A stretch of DNA of 5,689 nt from Coprococcus sp. (GTDB lineage: Bacteria; Bacillota; Clostridia; Lachnospirales; Lachnospiraceae): contig JAEDGW010000141.1 of assembly GCA_016297325.1 (NCBI GenBank), forward strand, positions 1 to 5,689, read 5' to 3'. The notes under the pieces were generated by a model. That model made no database searches and was not told the DNA's origin. It saw nothing but the letters and a program-made list of their open reading frames with translations. Shown one piece after another: positions 1 through 5,689 of this stretch (position 1 is its first letter; every line of letters begins with the position of its first letter). The position numbers and the translations under genes were made by a program.

Positions 1-341
1 CAGGTGTTCCACCTATGATGGGCGGCAATCCATTTGACGAGATTCCGATGCCTTACTTTGTAAGGGTTAAGACGGGCGAGAAGATCAGACTTGACAAGGA
101 TGAGTTCAAGATCGGACACAAGGCGAAGATCGTTGACTATGCTGTATCTGACAATTCAGCTATCAGCAGAGTCCATTGTATCATTACCAAGAAAAATGGT
201 GTGTGCTTCATAAAGGACAATAAGTCGACAAATGGTACATTCCTTAATGGCGAGGAGCTTAAGGAAGGCGAGGAGAAATTCCTCACAAATAATGCGGTGG
301 TTATTCTGGGTGACGAAGAATTTGTATATCATGTCAGATAG
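1..341 (+). CDS. FHA-domain protein, C-terminal part (5' end outside window)
   Basis: This is the end of a phosphothreonine-binding FHA protein. The frame is open from the first complete codon (base 3) and reads GVPP before the ATG at 15. No ribosome binding site precedes that ATG or the next one, so the real start is upstream and the visible part is a Pro/Gly-rich linker plus the FHA domain. FHA hallmarks are in order: the first-strand Gly (IGH, 111-119), the Ser and His of ISRVH (162-176), and the STNGTFLNG loop with its Asn at 231-233. The usual Arg after the first Gly is His here. The domain fills the last ~100 residues and ends with the protein. FHA domains act in the cytoplasm as readers of Ser/Thr kinase marks, which fits the phosphatase and kinase genes that follow. 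The missing N-terminal part could be any partner domain; in Lachnospiraceae I recall a DUF6382-type region in such proteins, but it cannot be seen here. The FHA call is very secure. Confidence 0.93.
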   Translation, partial: GVPPMMGGNPFDEIPMPYFVRVKTGEKIRLDKDEFKIGHKAKIVDYAVSDNSAISRVHCIITKKNGVCFIKDNKSTNGTFLNGEELKEGEEKFLTNNAVVILGDEEFVYHVR

Positions 342-360
342 ATTGCCGAGTGAGAACGAG

Positions 361-372
361 ACATAATTATGT
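361..372. repeat. 12-base perfect palindrome before the phosphatase gene
   Basis: ACATAATTATGT is its own reverse complement and directly abuts the phosphatase ribosome binding site (373-377), inside the only intergenic gap longer than 20 bases. It is AT-rich and has no loop, so it would make a poor hairpin; a small dimeric regulator site or chance are both possible. No function is claimed. Confidence 0.3.
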
Positions 373-380
373 GGAGGAGA
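373..380 (+). promoter_or_regulatory. ribosome binding site of the PP2C gene
   Basis: GGAGGAGA lies with its GGAGG core seven bases before the ATG at 385. It fixes that start for the phosphatase. Confidence 0.85.
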
Positions 381-384
381 ATAT

Positions 385-1155
385 ATGGGGTTTAGCGCAG
401 TATACAATACGGATGTAGGAATAAAAAAGAAGACGAATCAGGATTCACTGGCGATAAAGATTGCGGATACTCCAGAAGGTCAGGTGCTGTTCACGTTGGT
501 ATGTGACGGCATGGGAGGCCTGGCGAAGGGCGAGGTTGCCAGTAAGGAAGTGATCATGGCTTTCTGTGATTGGTTTGACAATCAGATGGTTAGTATGATC
601 GACAATGGAAGTTTCAGCGACGAGGCACTGAGATATCAGTGGGTCAGGCTTGCCATTGAGCAGAACGAGAAGATAAAGACGTATGGTGAGCAGAATGGAA
701 TCATGCTTGGAACCACCATATCGGCATTTCTCGTCTACAGAGGAAAGTATTATATACTCCATGTGGGAGACAGCCGAGTGTATGAGATCACATCCGGAAT
801 CAGACAGCTCACAGCGGATCAGACGCTGGTGGCGAGAGAGATTGCAGCAGGAAGACTTACCCCGGAACAGGCTGAGACAGACAGCAGACGAAGCGTACTC
901 CTCCAGTGTATCGGAGCTTCACCGGTGGTCGAGCCGGATTTCATAGTTGGAACGGTTACACCAGGCGCACATTATATGTTGTGTTCCGATGGATTCAGAC
1001 ACAAGATAACTCCAGAGGAGATGATCGAAAAGATCGGCCCGGGCGCATGCAGTGATGAGGTTCAGATGAAAGAGGGCTGCGTGTTCCTCACGGAGCTTGT
1101 AAAATATAGAAGAGAGACAGATAACGTAACAGTAGTTCTTATTAAAGCGGAGTAA
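385..1155 (+). CDS. PP2C-family protein Ser/Thr phosphatase (PrpC/Stp type)
   Basis: This 256-residue soluble enzyme removes phosphate from Ser/Thr residues by a two-metal (Mn/Mg) mechanism and is the usual antagonist of a neighbouring Hanks-type kinase. All PP2C metal-site motifs are present: NQDS with D20, CDGMGG with D41 and G42, GTT (109-111), HVGDSR with D129, LTADQT (142-147), CSDGF with D202, and ETDNVTVV with D246. Length and motif spacing match the bacterial single-domain PrpC/Stp1 group, and no signal peptide or membrane span is seen, so it should be cytoplasmic. The fourth motif reads LTADQ where many relatives have LTxDH, and the region after it reads QCIGA where many have RALG; both look like tolerated variation. 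The gene follows the FHA gene by 43 bases and precedes the kinase gene by 12, indicating translation from one mRNA. Likely substrates are the kinase itself and its targets, including the repeat protein downstream (inferred). No gene symbol is assigned because the organism is not identified. Confidence 0.95.
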   Translation: MGFSAVYNTDVGIKKKTNQDSLAIKIADTPEGQVLFTLVCDGMGGLAKGEVASKEVIMAFCDWFDNQMVSMIDNGSFSDEALRYQWVRLAIEQNEKIKTYGEQNGIMLGTTISAFLVYRGKYYILHVGDSRVYEITSGIRQLTADQTLVAREIAAGRLTPEQAETDSRRSVLLQCIGASPVVEPDFIVGTVTPGAHYMLCSDGFRHKITPEEMIEKIGPGACSDEVQMKEGCVFLTELVKYRRETDNVTVVLIKAE

Positions 1156-1167
1156 TGGGGAGATAAT

Positions 1168-3288
1168 ATGACAAAGTTAGGAACAGTATTAGACGGAAAA
1201 TACGAGATACTGAAAAAAGTCGGCCAGGGCGGTATGTCCATAGTATATCTTGCCATGGATAACCGACTTAATAAGCAGTGGGCTGTCAAAGAGATCAAGA
1301 ATGATGGATCCAAGAGCACAGCAACTCTCCTGAAAGGTCTGGAGAGAGAGGCGAACATACTCAAAGATGTGGATCATCCGGTACTTCCGCGAATCGTCGA
1401 CATCATAAATGAGAATGGAACCATCTATGTTGTCATGGATTTCGTCGAGGGACGTCCACTCAGCGATGTGCTTAAGGCGGAGGGAGCACAGAGCCAGGAG
1501 AAGGTCATTGAATGGGGAAGAGCACTTGCCAGTGCACTTGATTACCTGCATTCCATGAATCCTCCTATCATTTACAGAGATATGAAGCCTTCAAATGTAA
1601 TGTTGAAGCCGGATGGTTCTGTAAAGCTTATCGATTTCGGTACAGCAAAAGAGTACATAGTTGAGAATAATGCCGACACCACGGCACTTGGAACAAGAGG
1701 ATATGCGGCACCTGAGCAGTTCGGTGATTCGCAGGGACACGGTATCTACAACACAGATGCCAGAACGGATATATACAACCTTGGTGCAACACTGTACCAT
1801 CTGGTTACTGGAAAGAATCCTTGTGAGCCGCCTTACGAGATCAAGCCGATCAGACAGTGGAATCCGATGTTGTCATCAGGATTTGAGAGGATTATCCAGA
1901 AGTGCTGCCAGCCAAGTCCGGAAGACAGATATCAGTCATGTTCAGAGCTGTTATATGCTCTGGATCACTACAACGAGCTTGACGATGCCTACAAGGCAAA
2001 GGCAAAGCAGAAGATAGCGGTATTCTCTATCATGGCGGGATTGTCGCTTATATCTGCGGGTTGTGCAGTGGTCGGTGGAATAAAGAAAAATCAGCTGAGG
2101 GAGCTTGATTACAATAATAAAGTCAATGAGGCAAGGGATGCCGTTGACAACGGTGATTACAATACAGCGCTCGCTGATTATAAGGACGCAGTTGAGATAG
2201 ATCCTAAGGCTTCAGACGCCTACATAGGATATATGGAGACATATGCCTACTATATAACTGACACAGACCAGACATCGGCGAATGCTGATTCGTCTGCTGT
2301 AAAAGGAATAAGACTTGCTCTCAAGAATATAGATGAAGTACAGGATGATGTAAAGTTCAAGATTGCGATGCTCTATTATAATGAGGATAACAATTACTCA
2401 TCGGCAAAGCAGTATTTCAACATGGTGGACGACAGCAAGGATTTCCCAGAGGAAGCAAAGCAGGCAAAATACTACGCAGCCATGTGTGACAGTATACTTA
2501 ATAAGTCAGCAAGCTTTGCGGACAATGAGGAGAATCTGTATGCGTTCCAGGAATACAACAGCAACGCGATCGACGATACTAACCCTGATAAATATACAAA
2601 CTATATGAATATAGCGGCTATATACGGCAAGGAGATAGAGAAGGGTGATAATTCTGAATTGGTTGCAAGACTCGAAAGTATGCTGGATGAGGCTATGAAG
2701 AATCTTGATGACAATGCAGAGACGCTGAACAACCTCTTCCCATCGGAGAGGGGCGTAAAATACTACAATGGACAGTATGCCGCAAGAATGTATTCGGTTT
2801 ACATATATCTGGCTGAACATTCTGAGGATGATGCACAGAAGGTAAGTTACTATAATCAGGCTGCAAGCAGTGTCAGCATATATCTGGGAAGTTTGGATGT
2901 GGCTGCGGAAAATGCAACTGATACAGCAAAGAAGGCATATGCTGAATATGCAGTACGTGAAGCAGAGACATTTATCCAGATGGCTGTTATCAGCAAGAAT
3001 ACAAGCTATTATGACGAGGCAGAAAAGGTCTTTATAGATGCAGAGAGTGTGCTTGGACAGGATGACAATGCTGCTTCTGTATATATAGGTCATCTCAGTT
3101 ATATTGTGAATCGATATACGGAAGAGATGGGCAATGATTCAGCCAAGTGGAGCGCAAAAGCTCAGAAAGCGGTAAAAACGGTATATGAAGAAGGCAATAA
3201 GATACCGGCACTTAAGGATGGCTTGAAGAATCAGTGGAACAGCTTGAAGACAGACCTGAGTGTCAAGTCAATAGTGGATGGTAAATAA
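1168..3288 (+). CDS. membrane Ser/Thr protein kinase with extracytoplasmic TPR-like domain
   Basis: This 706-residue Hanks-type kinase is predicted to sit in the membrane with its catalytic domain inside. The kinase domain spans about residues 12-270: Gly-rich loop GQGGMSIVY (19-27), ATP lysine K41 in WAVKE, helix-C E61, catalytic loop YRDMKPSN with D138 and N143, DFG at 156-158, activation segment with T171, T172 and T176, and APE at 181-183. HRD is replaced by YRD, a variant I recall from other Firmicutes kinases, and all catalytic residues remain. One hydrophobic span (about 283-305) is followed by KK. The C-terminal ~400 residues contain a clear TPR (about 318-351, with ALADYKDAVEIDP) and further helical, Tyr/Ala-rich repeats, for example around YSSAKQYF and YDEAEKVF. 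PASTA repeats, the usual sensor of PrkC/PknB kinases, are absent, so the ligand is probably a protein or surface polymer rather than muropeptide (inference). The start at 1168 has GGGGAG five bases upstream. It lies 12 bases after the phosphatase gene and 17 before the repeat-protein gene. Confidence 0.95.
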   Translation: MTKLGTVLDGKYEILKKVGQGGMSIVYLAMDNRLNKQWAVKEIKNDGSKSTATLLKGLEREANILKDVDHPVLPRIVDIINENGTIYVVMDFVEGRPLSDVLKAEGAQSQEKVIEWGRALASALDYLHSMNPPIIYRDMKPSNVMLKPDGSVKLIDFGTAKEYIVENNADTTALGTRGYAAPEQFGDSQGHGIYNTDARTDIYNLGATLYHLVTGKNPCEPPYEIKPIRQWNPMLSSGFERIIQKCCQPSPEDRYQSCSELLYALDHYNELDDAYKAKAKQKIAVFSIMAGLSLISAGCAVVGGIKKNQLRELDYNNKVNEARDAVDNGDYNTALADYKDAVEIDPKASDAYIGYMETYAYYITDTDQTSANADSSAVKGIRLALKNIDEVQDDVKFKIAMLYYNEDNNYSSAKQYFNMVDDSKDFPEEAKQAKYYAAMCDSILNKSASFADNEENLYAFQEYNSNAIDDTNPDKYTNYMNIAAIYGKEIEKGDNSELVARLESMLDEAMKNLDDNAETLNNLFPSERGVKYYNGQYAARMYSVYIYLAEHSEDDAQKVSYYNQAASSVSIYLGSLDVAAENATDTAKKAYAEYAVREAETFIQMAVISKNTSYYDEAEKVFIDAESVLGQDDNAASVYIGHLSYIVNRYTEEMGNDSAKWSAKAQKAVKTVYEEGNKIPALKDGLKNQWNSLKTDLSVKSIVDGK

Positions 3289-3296
3289 GGGGAGGA
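3287..3296 (+). promoter_or_regulatory. ribosome binding site deciding the start of the repeat protein
   Basis: AAGGGGAGGA overlaps the kinase stop codon. Its GGAGG core ends ten bases before the ATG at 3306 but only one base before an in-frame GTG at 3297. That spacing makes ATG 3306 the likely start and rules against the GTG. Confidence 0.75.
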
Positions 3297-3305
3297 GTGA
3301 TAGGT

Positions 3306-4331
3306 ATGGCAACAGTTTACAATGTAATGTTATATGGCGGCCTGGCACTCGCGATCATATTTGCTATCGTGGCGGTGATAATTTTCATCGTGATGAAGAT
3401 TCCGGCAGCTATCGGTATAGTGACAGGATCCACGGCACGTAAGAAGATAGATGAGATCAGAGAAAAAGGATACGAGAGTGTACAAGGTGGCGGTGCTTCC
3501 AAGAGTGAGGCCATCAAGGAGCACACATCCAAGATCTCTGTCAGAGATGTACAGGCGGCACCATCTGCAAGAGCTGCGGAGCAGAGCAGAACAAATTACG
3601 AAAAGGCAGTGGCAGATGTAGAGCGCAAGAGGAAGCAGGAGGAATACCTGAAGGAGATTCGAGAGGACGCCACAGATGTTCTTCATGAAGATATGCAGGA
3701 GATGACAGCACCTCCTGAGAGGGATGATGACGAGACAGATATCATCATTGCCCCTCATCCAAATAAGAAGGCTGCGGTTGAAGCTCTCAAGGAGAGGCAG
3801 AACAGCCGCAAGGCTCCAAAACAGATTCATTCTGACGTAGGAGCCGACAGCGAATCCGCAACGGATGTTCTCAGAGGCGAAGATGCTGAGGAAGACAAGA
3901 CCACAGATATTCTCAGAAATGCAAAAGTACAGCAAAACGCATCAGCTTCAGAATATGAGACATATGATGACGACAGCGAATCCGCAACAGACGTTCTGAG
4001 AGGTGATGACGACAGTGAGTCAGCAACGGACGTTCTGAGAGGCGATGACGACAGCGAGTCAGCAACGGATGTGCTCAGAGGCGATGAGGACAGCGAGTCT
4101 GCCACGGATGTACTCAGAAGTGACGACGCTGACGAAGCAACTGATATTCTCAGAGAAGAATCTGACGATGAGGCAACAGACGTTCTCAGAGAAGAGTCTG
4201 ATGATGAGGCAACAGATGTCCTCAGAGAAGAGTCTGATGAAGCAACAGATATCCTGCAGAACAGGCGCACAGCAAGTTCTGTTAGGATTATAAAGAATGT
4301 AATAGTTGTACATTCGAACGAAAAAATATAG
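3306..4331 (+). CDS. single-span membrane protein with tandem T-D-V-L repeats, candidate FHA scaffold
   Basis: No characterised homologue is recognised. The protein has 341 residues from the ATG. Residues 8-30 form one strong hydrophobic span, followed by MK and, at 44-47, ARKK, so the bulk should face the cytoplasm. Next come a short IPAAIGIVTGSTARKKI stretch, a charged region with coiled-coil character (about 95-125), and an acidic, low-complexity tail. The tail holds twelve T-D-[V/I]-[L/I] motifs with Thr at 123, 144, 186, 200, 228, 241, 254, 267, 279, 291, 303 and 314. The last eight are spaced 13, 13, 13, 12, 12, 12 and 11 residues apart, mostly as SESATDVLRGDD or DDEATDVLREES. Each has Leu or Ile three residues after Thr, as many FHA domains require of a phosphothreonine ligand. 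The last ~22 residues change to a basic, beta-prone end (VRIIKNVIVVHSNEKI). I recall, without having checked, Lachnospiraceae proteins of similar plan with TTVL or TTLL in place of TDVL. Scaffold function is inferred from the motif and from the kinase, phosphatase and FHA genes upstream. Confidence 0.85.
   Translation: MATVYNVMLYGGLALAIIFAIVAVIIFIVMKIPAAIGIVTGSTARKKIDEIREKGYESVQGGGASKSEAIKEHTSKISVRDVQAAPSARAAEQSRTNYEKAVADVERKRKQEEYLKEIREDATDVLHEDMQEMTAPPERDDDETDIIIAPHPNKKAAVEALKERQNSRKAPKQIHSDVGADSESATDVLRGEDAEEDKTTDILRNAKVQQNASASEYETYDDDSESATDVLRGDDDSESATDVLRGDDDSESATDVLRGDEDSESATDVLRSDDADEATDILREESDDEATDVLREESDDEATDVLREESDEATDILQNRRTASSVRIIKNVIVVHSNEKI
3969..4124 (+). repeat. tandem repeat, four 39-base units
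   Basis: Units at 3969-4007, 4008-4046, 4047-4085 and 4086-4124 each encode 13 residues with the core DSESATDVLR. Differences between units are mostly synonymous: the Ser before Ala uses TCC, TCA, TCA, TCT; Thr uses ACA then ACG; Val uses GTT, GTT, GTG, GTA; Leu uses CTG, CTG, CTC, CTC. An isolated related copy lies at 3846-3884. Peptide conservation despite codon drift suggests selection on the protein motif. Confidence 0.95.
4125..4259 (+). repeat. tandem repeat, three 36-base units plus a partial unit
   Basis: Units at 4125-4160, 4161-4196 and 4197-4232 encode 12 residues around DEATD[V/I]LREE; a shortened last copy at 4233-4259 ends in Gln. The second and third units are nearly identical, so this is the most recently duplicated part. 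The array follows the 39-base array directly and shares the Ala-Thr-Asp-Val/Ile-Leu core, so both derive from one ancestral motif. Confidence 0.92.
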
Positions 4332-4335
4332 GAGG
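4331..4335 (+). promoter_or_regulatory. ribosome binding site of the surface-protein gene
   Basis: GGAGG starts on the last base of the repeat-protein stop codon and ends eight bases before the ATG at 4344. It fixes the start of the last gene and supports coupling to the repeat-protein gene. Confidence 0.85.
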
Positions 4336-4343
4336 AGAGAAGG

Positions 4344-5689
4344 ATGAAAAACATTACAAAAAACAATTCAATGTTACATCGAATGATTGCCCTGGTCATG
4401 GCAGTTGTGATGACACTCACTCTTGTAGCGATCGATTCACATTTTCATCTGTTCGCTGACGAGGCAGAAGTCGCCGCAAATGAAGTGGACACGATAGATG
4501 TAACAAACGTGCTGAAAGGTTATTCAGACGGACACGAAGCAACAGTAGAGTATGCTTCAAATAAGTCAAATGCAAAATTCAGCGTGAACAAGGCTGATAT
4601 TGCAGATATCAAGCTCACAACCAAGGTTGGTGACGAGGATATCACTGTGGAGGGTAAGGATATTGATGTGAATGACATCAAGTACCTTACATACAAGGAG
4701 AATGCAACGGATGATAAGGATAAACTGAACAAGAATCCTGCAACTCCAACTGACGCTGACAAGACAAGCGCTCTGTCAGAAAACGTAGCCCTCACAACAG
4801 ATGGCGACAAGAATACTTGTGTAGCATTATATTATGCATACAAGAAGGACAACGCTGTCATGAAGTATATCTACATTGGAGCAGCAAAGGTTCTGTATGA
4901 TGATGTTGCACCGGAGATTGATGTTGATAGTGTAAACACTGGTAAGGCTGAGGGTGTTGTAGCTAAGGATGGTTATTATCTGGTTAATACTAACGCAACA
5001 CTTAAAATAACATTCAATGCTTCTGATTCCGATTCAGGAGTCGACAAGATTGTCAGCATTAAGAGCGGAAGCACAGAAGAAGTAGCCCTTGAAAATGGTC
5101 TGTTTGAGAACAATTCAGGATCAGGCTCATATACAATTAAAGTATACGATAAAGCTGGTAACTCAAAGGAACTTGACAAGAAGATAATTGTTAAGAGAGT
5201 AGTAAAGGGACCGTCTATAAAGAGCATTACACCTAAGCTTGTAAAGAAGAATGGTGTTGATTTCAGATTGCCATCATTGGTAACCGGCTCTGGATATGAA
5301 TTTACTGTTGAAGTTGATGATGCGGTTGCAGGAGAGGGCAGTGAAGCTGTAACTATATCTTCAAAAGTTTTTTATAAGGTAGAAAGTAAAAATAATGTAC
5401 CTTTAGCAAGCTGTGATAAGAATGCGGCTGGAAAGTATGTGTTCTATGTGTCTGAAGCTGCGCTGAAGAATAATAATGGTGTTCCTGCAAAGGTTACAAT
5501 ATATGCACAGGATACAGAGTTTGATAGTTCTTCTGTAGGCACTGACCAGAATGGCGATATCGTATTTGTTGGAAAGACAAAACCAGATATTACTGTTACA
5601 GGAGCTTCATCAGAATGGACAAATAAACCTCAGACATTGACTGTAAATGCATCAAGCAGCTATGCATATATTGACACAATATCTTATAG
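4344..5689 (+). CDS. secreted Ig-like surface protein, N-terminal part (3' end outside window)
   Basis: The frame is open from ATG 4344 to the window edge, giving 448 complete residues. A signal peptide is clear: basic start, hydrophobic core at about 14-30 (MIALVMAVVMTLTLVA), and probable signal peptidase I cleavage after A38 in LFA-DE. The mature N-terminal region (about 39-188) is rich in Asp, Lys and Thr, looks beta-stranded, and I do not recognise its family. From about P190 (VAPEIDV) to about 285 there is a bacterial Ig-like domain, recognisable by VYDKAGN at 267-273 just before its last strand. A second, less typical beta region covers about 287-412, and another Ig-like unit begins at KPDITV (P414). 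Such tandem domains are typical of long adhesins or cell-wall-linked surface proteins; the anchor, if any, lies outside. It starts 12 bases after the repeat-protein gene. From about 4900 the codon use drifts to more T-ending codons (GTT, GCT, GAT) than upstream genes, as often seen in surface-exposed repeat proteins. Secretion and Ig-like fold are well supported; the role is not. Confidence 0.88.
   Translation, partial: MKNITKNNSMLHRMIALVMAVVMTLTLVAIDSHFHLFADEAEVAANEVDTIDVTNVLKGYSDGHEATVEYASNKSNAKFSVNKADIADIKLTTKVGDEDITVEGKDIDVNDIKYLTYKENATDDKDKLNKNPATPTDADKTSALSENVALTTDGDKNTCVALYYAYKKDNAVMKYIYIGAAKVLYDDVAPEIDVDSVNTGKAEGVVAKDGYYLVNTNATLKITFNASDSDSGVDKIVSIKSGSTEEVALENGLFENNSGSGSYTIKVYDKAGNSKELDKKIIVKRVVKGPSIKSITPKLVKKNGVDFRLPSLVTGSGYEFTVEVDDAVAGEGSEAVTISSKVFYKVESKNNVPLASCDKNAAGKYVFYVSEAALKNNNGVPAKVTIYAQDTEFDSSSVGTDQNGDIVFVGKTKPDITVTGASSEWTNKPQTLTVNASSSYAYIDTISY

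Noticed and set aside
15..17. ATG at 15 as the true start of the FHA protein
   Set aside because: No ribosome binding site precedes it, unlike all other genes here, and the frame stays open to the window edge with Pro/Gly-rich linker sequence.
343..367. Promoter before the phosphatase gene, with TTGCCG and CATAAT
   Set aside because: The two boxes are only 13 bases apart, the -35 match is weak, and the -10-like box is part of the palindrome next to the ribosome binding site.
2053..2067. Lipobox-like ISAGC in the kinase
   Set aside because: It is inside the membrane span almost 300 residues from the N-terminus; lipoprotein signals are N-terminal.
3297..3299. GTG as an alternative start of the repeat protein
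   Set aside because: It lies one base after the GGAGG core, too close for initiation; ATG 3306 has a workable ten-base spacing.
3846..4259. Possible CRISPR array because of regular ~36-39 base spacing
   Set aside because: There are no unique spacers; units are contiguous, in frame and coding, and units differ at synonymous sites.
3827..4420. A 197-codon open frame on the minus strand across the repeats, reading as Ser/Leu-rich repeats
   Set aside because: It mirrors the + strand repeat array, has no clear ribosome binding site, and the + strand frame has a membrane span, a good start and motif conservation at the protein level.
4497..4520. A Thr-Asn-Val-Leu (VTNVLKG) stretch near the mature N-terminus of the secreted protein, similar to the T-x-x-L repeats
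   Set aside because: It occurs once, lacks the Asp after Thr and the acidic context, and lies in an exported protein that a cytoplasmic kinase and FHA domain would not meet.

Overview
The window looks like chromosomal DNA from a low-to-mid GC Gram-positive anaerobe of the Clostridia, most likely Lachnospiraceae. The grounds are strong GGAGG ribosome binding sites before every gene, moderate GC with frequent AGA, ATA and GGA codons, a PrpC/Stp-type phosphatase next to a Hanks-type membrane kinase, and a large Ig-like surface protein. The assignment rests on style and recalled family resemblance, not on a search.

Five genes lie on the + strand, with no tRNA, rRNA, mobile element or CRISPR. In order: (1) the C-terminal end of an FHA-domain protein that begins upstream (to 341); (2) a PP2C Ser/Thr phosphatase (385-1155); (3) a 706-residue Ser/Thr kinase with one membrane span and a TPR-like extracytoplasmic domain (1168-3288); (4) a one-span membrane protein whose acidic cytoplasmic tail carries twelve T-D-[V/I]-[L/I] motifs, eight of them in a tandem array (3306-4331); (5) the start of a secreted Ig-like surface protein that runs off the window (4344-5689). 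Gaps between genes are 12 to 43 bases, and no terminator or convincing promoter is visible, so all five are probably co-transcribed.

The gene set reads as a phosphothreonine circuit: writer (kinase), eraser (PP2C), reader (FHA) and a multivalent candidate substrate (repeat protein). FHA domains bind phosphothreonine and often select an aliphatic residue at +3. Every repeat offers Thr with Leu or Ile at +3, in an acidic disordered context on the cytoplasmic side of the membrane. My central hypothesis is that gene 4 is a membrane-anchored scaffold: the kinase, sensing the outside through its TPR domain, phosphorylates the repeats to recruit several FHA proteins, and the phosphatase resets it. 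The surface protein downstream may be the envelope structure the circuit serves. The domain assignments are well supported; the circuit itself is inference.
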